Below are positions 7,144-13,833 of a stretch of 15,254 nt of DNA, in pieces. Source of the stretch: an uncultured Duncaniella sp. (GTDB taxonomy: Bacteria > Bacteroidota > Bacteroidia > Bacteroidales > Muribaculaceae); contig CAJTRI010000026.1 in the NCBI GenBank assembly GCA_910578615.1, positions 1,810-17,063 on the forward strand, given 5' to 3'. The notes under the pieces are model-generated. The model had not been told where the DNA came from. It saw only the letters and a list, made by a program, of their open reading frames with translations, and searched no databases. Every line of letters begins with the position of its first letter. Positions within the stretch are counted from its first letter, which is position 1. The position numbers and the translations under genes are program-made.

Positions 7144-8529
7144 ATGCCACAAGATTACTCAATGATGTGGGACAAATGCCTTGAAATCATCAAGGATACT
7201 ATCCCCGCCGAACAATTCACATACTGGTTCAGTCCTCTGTCGTTTATCCGCTACGAGAATGACAGACTGACTATCTCATGCCCTTCGGAGTTCTATTCCG
7301 AACAGCTTGAGCAGCGATATTTCAGTGTGTTTGGAAGCGCATTGAAGCGGGTGTTCGGATCTAACATACGTCTGTTCTACCAGTTCCCTGTGATTGACGG
7401 AGATCCCTCGGCCAAAGTCAATATGGGGTCAGGTCATCCAAGCGCGGCTGTCAAGCCTGTGGTAGGCGCGTCGGCCAACCCTTTCAAGGAAAAGTATGTT
7501 GAGGAGATTGACTCCCAGCTCAATCCCGAATACACTTTTGAGAACTACTGCATATCCGGCAGCAACAAGGTGGCCCAGTCCATAGGCGAGGCGATAGCCA
7601 ACGACCCGAAGCTTAAAACATTCAACCCCCTTTTCGTATTCGGGCCTTGCGGTGTGGGTAAGACCCACCTCATCCAGGCTATCGGCATCAGGGTGAAGGA
7701 ACGCGATCCGCGTATGCGCGTTCTGTACATAACTGCGCGTTTGTTCCAAGACCAGTTCACATCCGCCGTCCTGCGCAGCAAGGTCAACGAGTTCATCCGT
7801 TTCTATCAGAGTATCGATACCCTGATTATAGACGATATACAGGATCTGATAGGCAAGGACAAGACACAGCGCACATTTTTTCATATATTCAACCATCTCA
7901 AACAGAACAACAAGCAGATAATCATGTCAAGTGATTGCTGCCCGTCAGAGATGGAGGGAATGGAGGAACGCCTCCTTTCACGATTCAAGAGCGGCATGAC
8001 CGCGCGGCTTGACAAGCCTGACTATCCTCTGCGTCGCGAGGTGCTCGCACGCAAGGCTTCGCGTGAGGGTGTGGAGCTTCCCGAAGATGTGCTTGAATTC
8101 ATTGCTACCAATGTCACCGAGAGCATCCGAGAACTTGAAGGCGTTATGGTGTCGCTTCTGGCCCATGCCACATGCCTGAACCGCGAGATAAGCATAGACC
8201 TCGCGCGCAGGGTGCTTGCCAACTCTGTAAAGATAAACAAGCGTACTCTCAACTTTGAGACCATTGCCAAACAGGTATCCGCGTTCTACAACCTCGAACC
8301 CCAGCAGATTTTTGAGAAATCACGTAAGCGAGAGATTTCGGATGCCCGTCAGATGGTGATGTATCTAACAAAGAAACATACCAAGATGCCTTTGAAGGCT
8401 ATCGGAGCGCGCCTGTCGCGAACACATGCAACCGTCCTCCATGGATGCCGTCTGATAGACGAGCGTCTACCGTTGGAAAGGAAGCTGCAAGACGACATAG
8501 CCTCGATTGAAAAAGAGCTTTTGGGCTGA
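7144..8529 (+). CDS. dnaA: Chromosomal replication initiator protein DnaA
   Basis: A 461-residue AAA+ initiator that binds origin DnaA boxes and opens the duplex. Domain I is residues 1 to about 85 (WDKCLEIIKDTIP, with WF at 28-29). The domain II linker is short (about 86-125). Domain III has Walker A GPCGVGKT (167-174), Walker B LIIDD (227-231), a sensor-1 region MSSDCCP (261-267) and arginine residues in EERLLSRF (274-281). Domain IV at about 370-460 carries the helix-turn-helix and signature segment IGARLSRTHATVLHGC (420-435). RTHATV stands where E. coli has RDHTTV, and SDCC replaces the more common SDR-x-P, so the box sequence recognised may differ. ATG 7144 was chosen; ATG 7162 or 7165 would remove six or seven residues and cannot be excluded. 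A strong terminator follows directly. Confidence 0.97.
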   Translation: MPQDYSMMWDKCLEIIKDTIPAEQFTYWFSPLSFIRYENDRLTISCPSEFYSEQLEQRYFSVFGSALKRVFGSNIRLFYQFPVIDGDPSAKVNMGSGHPSAAVKPVVGASANPFKEKYVEEIDSQLNPEYTFENYCISGSNKVAQSIGEAIANDPKLKTFNPLFVFGPCGVGKTHLIQAIGIRVKERDPRMRVLYITARLFQDQFTSAVLRSKVNEFIRFYQSIDTLIIDDIQDLIGKDKTQRTFFHIFNHLKQNNKQIIMSSDCCPSEMEGMEERLLSRFKSGMTARLDKPDYPLRREVLARKASREGVELPEDVLEFIATNVTESIRELEGVMVSLLAHATCLNREISIDLARRVLANSVKINKRTLNFETIAKQVSAFYNLEPQQIFEKSRKREISDARQMVMYLTKKHTKMPLKAIGARLSRTHATVLHGCRLIDERLPLERKLQDDIASIEKELLG

Positions 8530-8543
8530 TAGCCCGACTGTAT

Positions 8544-8582
8544 AAAAAGAGCCGAAGGTGTTGATAACTTCGGCTCTTTTTT
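8544..8582 (+). terminator. Rho-independent terminator of dnaA
   Basis: GAGCCGAAG (8549-8557) pairs perfectly with CTTCGGCTC (8568-8576) around a 10-nt loop, and five flanking A-T pairs extend the stem to 14 bp. The 3' arm runs into six T residues (8577-8582). A-rich sequence on the 5' side would let it work on the minus strand too. Confidence 0.9.
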
Positions 8583-8614
8583 CTTGCAGGGACGCTCTTT
8601 TTTGCCCAACTTTG
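8583..8614 (+). promoter_or_regulatory. Promoter of nrdJ
   Basis: CTTG (8583-8586), 20 bp, then CAACTTTG (8607-8614). Each box is one base from the Bacteroidota consensus TTTG/TAnnTTTG. The start would be near 8620, leaving a leader of about 14 nt, too short for a riboswitch. The -33 box begins at the last base of the dnaA terminator T-run. Confidence 0.6.
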
Positions 8615-8633
8615 CAGCTCAATTATTATCCTG

Positions 8634-11204
8634 ATGCAACGTCAAACCTATACATTCGAACAGGCCTACGAGGCCTCTGTGAAATATTTCGACGGCGATG
8701 AGCTTGCAGCCCGTGTGTGGGTCAGCAAGTATGCCTTAAAGGACAGCTATGGAAACATTTACGAGCTGACACCTGCCGATATGCACCACAGGCTCTCATC
8801 AGAGTTGGCGCGAATAGAGCGCAATTATCCCAACCCCATGGACGAGGACGAGATATTCGAGCTTCTTGACGGATTTCGCTATATCGTCCCCCAAGGCAGC
8901 CCTATGGCCGGAATTGGCAACAATTTCCAGACCGGCTCCCTCAGCAACTGTTTCGTTATAGGGCTTGACGGACATCCTGACTCATATGGAGGTATAGCCA
9001 AGATTGACGAGGAGCAGGTACAGCTCATGAAGCGCAGAGGCGGGGTAGGGCACGATCTGTCAGACCTTCGTCCAAAAGGAACGCCTGTAAAAAACTCTGC
9101 ACTCACCTCTACCGGCCTTGTGCCTTTTATGGAGAGGTATTCCAACTCCACCCGCGAGGTGGCTCAGGACGGCCGCCGTGGCGCACTGATGCTCACGGTG
9201 GCAATCAAGCACCCTGATTCGGAGCGTTTCATTGATGCCAAGTTGGAGCAAGGCAAGATTACCGGCGCTAACGTCTCGGTAAGGATTGACGATGACTTCA
9301 TGCGTGCGGTCGAGACCGGCGAAAATTATGTCCGTCAGTTCCCGGTTTATTCCGACAATCCGTTGGTTACGGTTGACACCGATGCGCGTGCTCTCTGGGA
9401 CAAGATTGTCTATAATGCATGGAAGTCGGCTGAACCGGGTGTGCTCTTCTGGGACACCATACGGAGAGAGTCTATCCCCGACTGTTATGCCGATCTCGGT
9501 TTCCAGACGGTCTCAACCAACCCTTGCGGGGAGATCCCCCTGTGTCCTTATGATTCATGTCGTCTTGTGGCTGTGAATCTTTATTCCTATGTGAAGAACC
9601 CGTTCACGTCTGAGGCTCACTTTGATTTCGGCCTCTTTGCCTCCCATATCCGCAAGGCGCAGCGTATCATGGATGACATCATTGACTTGGAGATGGAGAA
9701 GATCGATACCATCATTGATAAGATACAGGCCGACCCGGAGACTGACGAGGTGAAGCATACCGAGCTTAATCTCTGGAAGAAGATTCGCACCAAGACCCTT
9801 CGCGGACGCCGTACAGGACTCGGAACCACGGCCGAGGGTGACATGATAGCCGCTCTCGGACTCCGTTACGGTACTCCAGAGGCCACACAGACCTCTGTGG
9901 ATGTGCACCGTGCGCTTGCTCTGGCCGCCTTTGCCTCATCTGTGGAAATGGCCCGCGAAAGAGGTGCTTTCGAGGTGTATTCGGCAGAGCGTGAATGCGA
10001 GAATCCATTTATAAACCGACTTCGTGCTGAAAATCCGGGACTGATTGAGGAGATGGAGAGATATGGCAGACGCAATATCGCGTGTCTCACGATTGCCCCG
10101 ACTGGTACCACTTCGCTCATGACGCGTACATCCTCAGGCATAGAGCCTGTGTTTATGCCGGTCTACAAGCGCCGTCGAAAGGTGAACGCCAATGATGTGG
10201 ATGCACGTGTGGACTTCGTTGATGAGAACGGGGATGCCTTTGAAGAGTTCGTGGTATATCATCCCAAATTTATCGAATGGATGAGGATAAACTCCATACC
10301 TGTCCGCAGTGACTACACACAGTCTGAAATAGACAATCTTGTGAGCCGTTCTCCCTACTATAAGGCAACGGCCAATGATATTGATTGGCTGGAAAAAGTG
10401 AAAATGCAGGGTGCGGTGCAGAAATGGGTTGACCATTCCATATCGGTGACTATAAATCTGCCGTCAGATGTTTCTGTCGAGCTTGTGAACCGCCTCTATC
10501 TCGAAGCCTGGCGTGCAGGATGTAAGGGGTGTACCATATACAGGGACGGTTGTCGTGCAGGGGTGCTGATTTCGACACAGGATACGAGAAAGGACAATAA
10601 GAAGGATGACAAATCCCGTGAGGAGCAGGGAGCTTCTGCATCATCCTCTGACGGAAAGATATTCGTGCGTCCCAACGAGCTTGAAGCCGATGTGGTAAGA
10701 TTCCAGAATAACAAGGAGAAATGGATTGCCTTCGTGGGCTTGCGCAACGGTCGGCCATATGAGATCTTTACAGGGCTTGCTGACGACGAGGTGGGTATTT
10801 TCTGTCCCAAGTCTGTCACAAAGGGTAAGATTATAAAGGCTGTGGATGAGAAGGGGAGCAAGCGATATGACTTCCAGTTCATCAACAAGCGTGGCTACAA
10901 GACAACGATCGAGGGCCTTTCCGACAAATTCAATCCTGAATACTGGAATTATGCCAAACTCATATCCGGCGTTCTTCGCTATGGGATGCCGATCGACCAG
11001 GTGATAAAGCTTGTCAACGGTCTTGAACTCGACTCCCAGTCAATCAATACGTGGAAGATGGGTGTGGAACGGGCCTTGAAGAAATATATGCCTTCCGGCA
11101 CTCCTGCCCGGGGCCAGCGTTGTCCGAACTGTGGTCAGGAGACGCTTGTCTATCAGGAAGGATGCCTGATATGCACCACGTGTGGAACCTCGCGTTGCGG
11201 TTGA
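8634..11204 (+). CDS. nrdJ: Adenosylcobalamin-dependent (class II) ribonucleoside-diphosphate reductase
   Basis: An 856-residue reductase converting ribonucleotides to deoxyribonucleotides with a cobalamin-generated thiyl radical, so it works with or without oxygen and needs no NrdB subunit. GSLSNCF carries Cys106, the first redox Cys. STNPCGEIPL (294-303) carries the radical Cys298 and catalytic Glu300, with Asn296. IAPTGTTSLM (487-496) is the phosphate-binding loop. After the barrel comes a charged, Ser-rich linker (about 648-673), a C-terminal domain (about 675-820), and a zinc-ribbon-like tail with Cys830, Cys833, Cys844, Cys847, Cys850 and Cys855, which probably delivers electrons from thioredoxin. 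There is no N-terminal ATP-cone. Placement right after dnaA couples initiation and dNTP-supply genes in location, although the terminator and separate promoter argue for independent transcription. Confidence 0.95.
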   Translation: MQRQTYTFEQAYEASVKYFDGDELAARVWVSKYALKDSYGNIYELTPADMHHRLSSELARIERNYPNPMDEDEIFELLDGFRYIVPQGSPMAGIGNNFQTGSLSNCFVIGLDGHPDSYGGIAKIDEEQVQLMKRRGGVGHDLSDLRPKGTPVKNSALTSTGLVPFMERYSNSTREVAQDGRRGALMLTVAIKHPDSERFIDAKLEQGKITGANVSVRIDDDFMRAVETGENYVRQFPVYSDNPLVTVDTDARALWDKIVYNAWKSAEPGVLFWDTIRRESIPDCYADLGFQTVSTNPCGEIPLCPYDSCRLVAVNLYSYVKNPFTSEAHFDFGLFASHIRKAQRIMDDIIDLEMEKIDTIIDKIQADPETDEVKHTELNLWKKIRTKTLRGRRTGLGTTAEGDMIAALGLRYGTPEATQTSVDVHRALALAAFASSVEMARERGAFEVYSAERECENPFINRLRAENPGLIEEMERYGRRNIACLTIAPTGTTSLMTRTSSGIEPVFMPVYKRRRKVNANDVDARVDFVDENGDAFEEFVVYHPKFIEWMRINSIPVRSDYTQSEIDNLVSRSPYYKATANDIDWLEKVKMQGAVQKWVDHSISVTINLPSDVSVELVNRLYLEAWRAGCKGCTIYRDGCRAGVLISTQDTRKDNKKDDKSREEQGASASSSDGKIFVRPNELEADVVRFQNNKEKWIAFVGLRNGRPYEIFTGLADDEVGIFCPKSVTKGKIIKAVDEKGSKRYDFQFINKRGYKTTIEGLSDKFNPEYWNYAKLISGVLRYGMPIDQVIKLVNGLELDSQSINTWKMGVERALKKYMPSGTPARGQRCPNCGQETLVYQEGCLICTTCGTSRCG

Positions 11205-11221
11205 GTCGCGTGTGAGATATA

Positions 11222-11271
11222 GACAAAACAACAATAGGCTGTCTCGACGGACAGCCTATTGTTGTTTTGTC
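11222..11271. terminator. Bidirectional terminator hairpin between convergent nrdJ and the Cys-rich gene
   Basis: A perfect 22-bp inverted repeat (arms 11222-11243 and 11250-11271) surrounds a 6-nt loop, TCGACG. The core AGGCTGTC/GACAGCCT is GC-rich. The outer part is A-rich on one arm and T-rich on the other (TTGTTGTTTTGTC), so each strand yields a stem ending in U-rich RNA. It begins 17 bp after the nrdJ stop and ends 9 bp before the stop of the opposite gene. Confidence 0.8.
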
Positions 11272-11280
11272 ATAAGTGGG

Positions 11281-11742
11281 TTATATCCTGTTTTCGAGGA
11301 AGATAATGTATTGTCCGGGGGTGAGTATGCTTTTGATCTTTTTGAGATCTTTCTTGCAGAGGTTGCCGTCTTTGCAGATTTTCTCAATCTGTTCCTTCTG
11401 TTTTGGTGTAAGATTGATCCCGGCAAGGGAATCGCCTATTGGGCATAATGTGTTACCTGTATTTTTGGCAGCACATTTCTTGCAACAAGGGCAGTCGGCA
11501 CATCCTTTACAGCAGTCTGACTTGTTTTCGCCACAGCAGTCTGACTGTCCTTTGCTGCAACAATCCGAACCTTCTTTGCCACAGCAGTCTGATTTGTCGC
11601 CTTTCTCACATTTGCTACCTTTCTCACATTTTGTGGATGTCTCACACGGCGGCATCTTGCACTCCTGTATCTGGGCGGCTGCATGGTCGGTGCCGAAGAG
11701 GAAGAGGGTGAGGAGGGTTGAAAGTATAAGTATATTTCTCAT
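11281..11742 (-). CDS. Secreted Cys-rich protein with SDCC repeats and LTPxQ (Spy/CpxP-like) motifs
   Basis: Unrecognised 153-residue protein. A signal peptide (1-23, hydrophobic LILSTLLTLFLFG, cleavage AAA|Q) sends it to the periplasm or surface. The mature part has 20 Cys: Cys28 and Cys33, two six-residue repeats CEKGSK/CEKGDK (39-50), four SDCC repeats spaced exactly eight residues (51-54, 59-62, 67-70, 75-78), then CKGCADCPCCKKC (78-90). The last 45 residues contain LTPKQ (111-115) and LTPGQ (140-144) flanking a charged helix with Cys123 and Cys129; LTxxQ is the hallmark of Spy/CpxP/ZraP periplasmic stress proteins. Metal or redox binding is the likely theme. It is the last gene of the sigma-factor operon, 27 bp after the previous one. 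Opposite-strand reading frames here are shadows. Confidence 0.8.
   Translation of the reverse strand: MRNILILSTLLTLFLFGTDHAAAQIQECKMPPCETSTKCEKGSKCEKGDKSDCCGKEGSDCCSKGQSDCCGENKSDCCKGCADCPCCKKCAAKNTGNTLCPIGDSLAGINLTPKQKEQIEKICKDGNLCKKDLKKIKSILTPGQYIIFLENRI
11497..11592 (-). repeat. Four in-frame 24-bp repeats encoding SDCC-x4 units
   Basis: Units begin at 11592, 11568, 11544 and 11520. On the minus strand TCAGACTGCTGT is identical in units 1, 3 and 4, while unit 2 encodes the same SDCC with different codons (TCGGATTGTTGC). Two 18-bp units for CEKGSK/CEKGDK (11593-11628) precede them. The codon phase shows this is a coding repeat. Confidence 0.8.
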
Positions 11743-11769
11743 AATGTCATTTTGTATTATAGGATGTTG

Positions 11770-12132
11770 TTATTTATTGTAAGATGTGTTTTGAAGCTTG
11801 CCGTTGGCATTGGGGCAGTTTCTGTTGTTCCGGCCCTGATGGCAGCCTCTCTTTGAGCCGCATCTTCTCTTATCGGCATTAATGTTTCTACATCTTCCGT
11901 TGACAGAGTCATACCGGGTGCATTGTACCTGTCCGGCGCAAAGGTTCTGTCTGGGACAGCTTTGTCCGGCATTAGGGCATTGGGCATAACAGGTGTCGCA
12001 CTGCACACCATGGGCGCATACCACGCCGTGAGGGCATACGGTGTTGTTTGTCCCGGAGGTCTGCGCTGTCATAGAGCCGATTCCGAGAATTGTTACAAGG
12101 AAGAGTGTTGAGATAATGATTAGATTTTTCAT
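11770..12132 (-). CDS. Small secreted Cys-rich protein with CPHG/CAHG units
   Basis: Unrecognised 120-residue protein. A signal peptide (about 1-23, NLIIISTLFLVTILGIGSM, cleavage TA|Q) is followed by a mature region with 12 Cys at 33, 39, 45, 48, 52, 59, 65, 71, 81, 91, 97 and 106. Many are exactly six apart, giving a repeated C-x5-C pattern that begins CPHGVVCAHGVQC (33-45). His35 and His41 could join Cys as metal ligands. The C-terminal half is basic and Asn-rich. The signal sequence resembles that of the following gene (I-x-STL near residues 7-10). The mature regions differ, so common descent is uncertain. It lies in the sigma-factor operon, 30 bp after the DUF5024-like gene. Likely roles are metal binding or disulfide-based redox buffering in the envelope; nothing in the sequence proves either. 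Confidence 0.75.
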   Translation of the reverse strand: MKNLIIISTLFLVTILGIGSMTAQTSGTNNTVCPHGVVCAHGVQCDTCYAQCPNAGQSCPRQNLCAGQVQCTRYDSVNGRCRNINADKRRCGSKRGCHQGRNNRNCPNANGKLQNTSYNK

Positions 12133-12162
12133 AAATGTTTTATTTTAGAATAATATTGTTTT

Positions 12163-12651
12163 TTACATATTGATATATAAACATCCCTCAGTCATGCATG
12201 TCCGACTGCCGGAGCTGAATCCGCACGACGAGTTTCGCCTGTGTCCTTTGCAGTTTCCTCTTGGTGCGTTATAGAATGTCTGCACGGAGAAAGTCCATGT
12301 CGATGGCGAGTCCTGTATAAGGGAATAGCGTGCGATGTTGCCCTTGTTGTCGTCAAACTCAATTTGGTAAACAGTCGAGTTATACTCGTTAGTGGCCTTG
12401 TATGATACGGCCTTCTCGCGTTCTTTCTTGATGGTGTCGATAAGGCGTTTTGCAAGTTTCTTGTCCGAAAAGATGATTACGCGTGTCGATTTTATGACCT
12501 TACGTGTCGATGGGTCACGATTTTCGGTGTATATCACATTGTTCACCTCTTTGCTGTCCTCGATGGAGGACACGAGTTTGGCAAGCTGGTTCTGAGCTGA
12601 TACTAATGTGGGAATCAGCAATGCTATAAGGATAAAAAGGTTGCGTATCAT
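12163..12651 (-). CDS. Secreted DUF5024-like protein with a Cys-bearing tail
   Basis: A 162-residue protein. Start placed at ATG 12651 (MIRNLFILIALLIPTLVSAQ), which gives a clean signal peptide with cleavage VSA|Q; the longer frame from 12684 would overlap the preceding gene and add a hydrophilic lead. The mature domain contains ENRDPSTRKVIKSTRVIIF, resembling the DP-x-TRKVVK-type core I associate with DUF5024 of Bacteroidales, then a Lys-rich helix and a beta-rich stretch (TVYQIEFDD). The last 30 residues carry Cys134, Cys143, Cys152 and Cys157; the first three are nine apart. Function of the family is unknown to me. It lies 16 bp after the anti-sigma-like gene, so it is probably co-transcribed. 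The DUF assignment is from memory and moderately sure. Confidence 0.7.
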   Translation of the reverse strand: MIRNLFILIALLIPTLVSAQNQLAKLVSSIEDSKEVNNVIYTENRDPSTRKVIKSTRVIIFSDKKLAKRLIDTIKKEREKAVSYKATNEYNSTVYQIEFDDNKGNIARYSLIQDSPSTWTFSVQTFYNAPRGNCKGHRRNSSCGFSSGSRTCMTEGCLYINM

Positions 12652-12667
12652 AATATTTAGGTATTTA

Positions 12668-13225
12668 TCAGTTAAGTGCGTCATCCATAATGGCGCTTAC
12701 GAGAGGATTGTCCATATCGAGTCCGGATGTTATCGAGGCGTTTATGCGGTTGTCGACATCCTCTATCTGGTTGTCAAGATCGCTCAGTCGGGCTTCGAGT
12801 TCCCGTTCTATTCTCTCGGCTTCTGGAACTACGATTGACAGGTCTGTGATTTTTTTTCCGTCTCTGACTATGTAGCTTCCTTGGTAGGCTAAATATGTGT
12901 CGTTGATGTCTTCTGCCGATGTGCGCAGATAGAGACCTGCCGTAAAGAGCAATGCTGTCATGGCCGCTATACTCGCCCACTGCCATAGTTTGAGCGGTAG
13001 AATCCGCATCCTTGTTGCTTTTTCGGGCTGACGGCCTGTGTCGGGATTTGACTCTTGCGATAGGGAGTCATACCATCCGAACATTTCCCGGTAGGGGAGA
13101 AGTTCCTCGGCCACGTTGCCTGACGCGAAGTAGTCGGAAAGACGCTTCTCTTCGGCAATGGATGTCTCGGCCTCCATGAAACGGTCTATCAGGGAACGTA
13201 TTTGTGATATGTCGTTGTTATTCAT
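12668..13225 (-). CDS. One-pass membrane anti-sigma-like protein
   Basis: A 185-residue protein. Start placed at ATG 13225, which overlaps the sigma-factor stop by 8 bp (ATGAATAA) and so suggests translational coupling; a longer in-frame start at 13267 would lie deep inside the sigma gene. Residues 1-75 are cytoplasmic and include LIDRFMEAETSIAEEKRLSDYF (from 12), the helical segment usual in Bacteroidetes anti-sigma-like partners of ECF factors. One transmembrane helix spans about 79-100 (LWQWASIAAMTALLFTAGLYL). The periplasmic part holds a charged coiled-coil-like helix (about 133-160). It has no Cys and no HxxxCxxC zinc site, so it is not a ZAS-type thiol sensor; any metal or redox sensing would have to come from the secreted partners. 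The role is inferred from context. Confidence 0.8.
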   Translation of the reverse strand: MNNNDISQIRSLIDRFMEAETSIAEEKRLSDYFASGNVAEELLPYREMFGWYDSLSQESNPDTGRQPEKATRMRILPLKLWQWASIAAMTALLFTAGLYLRTSAEDINDTYLAYQGSYIVRDGKKITDLSIVVPEAERIERELEARLSDLDNQIEDVDNRINASITSGLDMDNPLVSAIMDDALN

Positions 13226-13727
13226 TCTGATTGTTTTTAAAAAGTTGCAGGACATGCTTTCTGGCACGTGAAAGACTGACTCTTACGGCTCCCTCGGTCG
13301 ATCCTGTAAGTGATGCGATTTCCGAGATTTCCATCCCCTCCTCATGCCGCATTCTCAGAATGGCTCTTTGTCCTGAGGGGAGAGACTTCATGATTGAATC
13401 CATCTTTGCTTCGGCTTCCGTTTCCGAGATGAGGTCGTCAGGCGAATATCTTGTGTCATGGGTCTCTGCCACGTGGTCAAGCGGGACTGTCGTGACGCCC
13501 TCTTTGCGGATGGAATCCAGTGCGAGATTTCTGGCGATGACCATGGCGAGAGCCTCCACGCTGCGGTAGGAATCCAGCTTTTCTCTCATAGTCCACAGAC
13601 GCAGGAGTGTGTCTTGGGCCACGTCCTCGGCCTGATTGGCCTTCTCGTCACCGATTATACGGCTGACCATGCCAACGATGCGCTCTCTCAGCTTGGGGGC
13701 TGTCTGTTCAAACTCTCTGCGGTTCAT
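13218..13727 (-). CDS. ECF-type RNA polymerase sigma factor
   Basis: A 169-residue sigma-70-family factor with only regions 2 and 4, as in extracytoplasmic-function sigmas. Region 2 is about residues 10-80 (AEDVAQDTLLRLW, 33-45, then MVIARNLALDSIRKEG). Region 4 is about 112-160 (LPSGQRAILRMRHEEGMEISEIA followed by the helix-turn-helix TEGAVRVSLSRARKHV). It is the first gene of a five-gene operon and its product would direct polymerase to envelope-stress promoters when released from the adjacent membrane protein. It has no Cys. The start at 13727 is the only good Met before region 2. Autoregulation is likely but the target promoter sequence is not known. Confidence 0.95.
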   Translation of the reverse strand: MNRREFEQTAPKLRERIVGMVSRIIGDEKANQAEDVAQDTLLRLWTMREKLDSYRSVEALAMVIARNLALDSIRKEGVTTVPLDHVAETHDTRYSPDDLISETEAEAKMDSIMKSLPSGQRAILRMRHEEGMEISEIASLTGSTEGAVRVSLSRARKHVLQLFKNNQNE

Positions 13728-13754
13728 TTCAACTATAAGACGTGGAATGCTGGC

Positions 13755-13781
13755 AAATGTTACACTTCATGTGAAACATTT
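13755..13781. promoter_or_regulatory. Inverted repeat in the divergent sigma-factor / porin control region
   Basis: AAATGTTACAC (13755-13765) and GTGAAACATTT (13771-13781) are 11-bp arms with a single mismatch around TTCAT. The repeat lies 28 bp upstream of the sigma-factor start and 52 bp upstream of the porin start. On the minus strand it overlaps AACATTTG (13761-13754), one base from the -7 consensus TAnnTTTG. A dimeric regulator bound here could control both transcripts. Confidence 0.5.
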
Positions 13782-13833
13782 TTTGACCATGGAATGTTAT
13801 TAAGACATAAAACATATTAAAATTCATCATTTT

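Noticed and set aside
8573..8603. 10-bp direct repeat GCTCTTTTTT as a target-site duplication
   Set aside because: Only 11 bp separate the copies, with no element between; one copy is the terminator tail.
8583..8633. Cobalamin riboswitch before nrdJ
   Set aside because: Only about 50 bp separate terminator and start codon, the promoter occupies most of it, and no B12-box-like sequence is present.
11497..11628. Short regular repeats as a CRISPR array
   Set aside because: Units are 18 and 24 bp, in codon phase, with no unique spacers; they encode protein repeats.
11276..11782. 168-codon open frame on the plus strand across the Cys-rich gene
   Set aside because: It runs through the terminator-proximal region and gives Gln/Ser/His low-complexity sequence as a mirror of the SDCC repeats; the minus-strand gene has a signal peptide and operon context.
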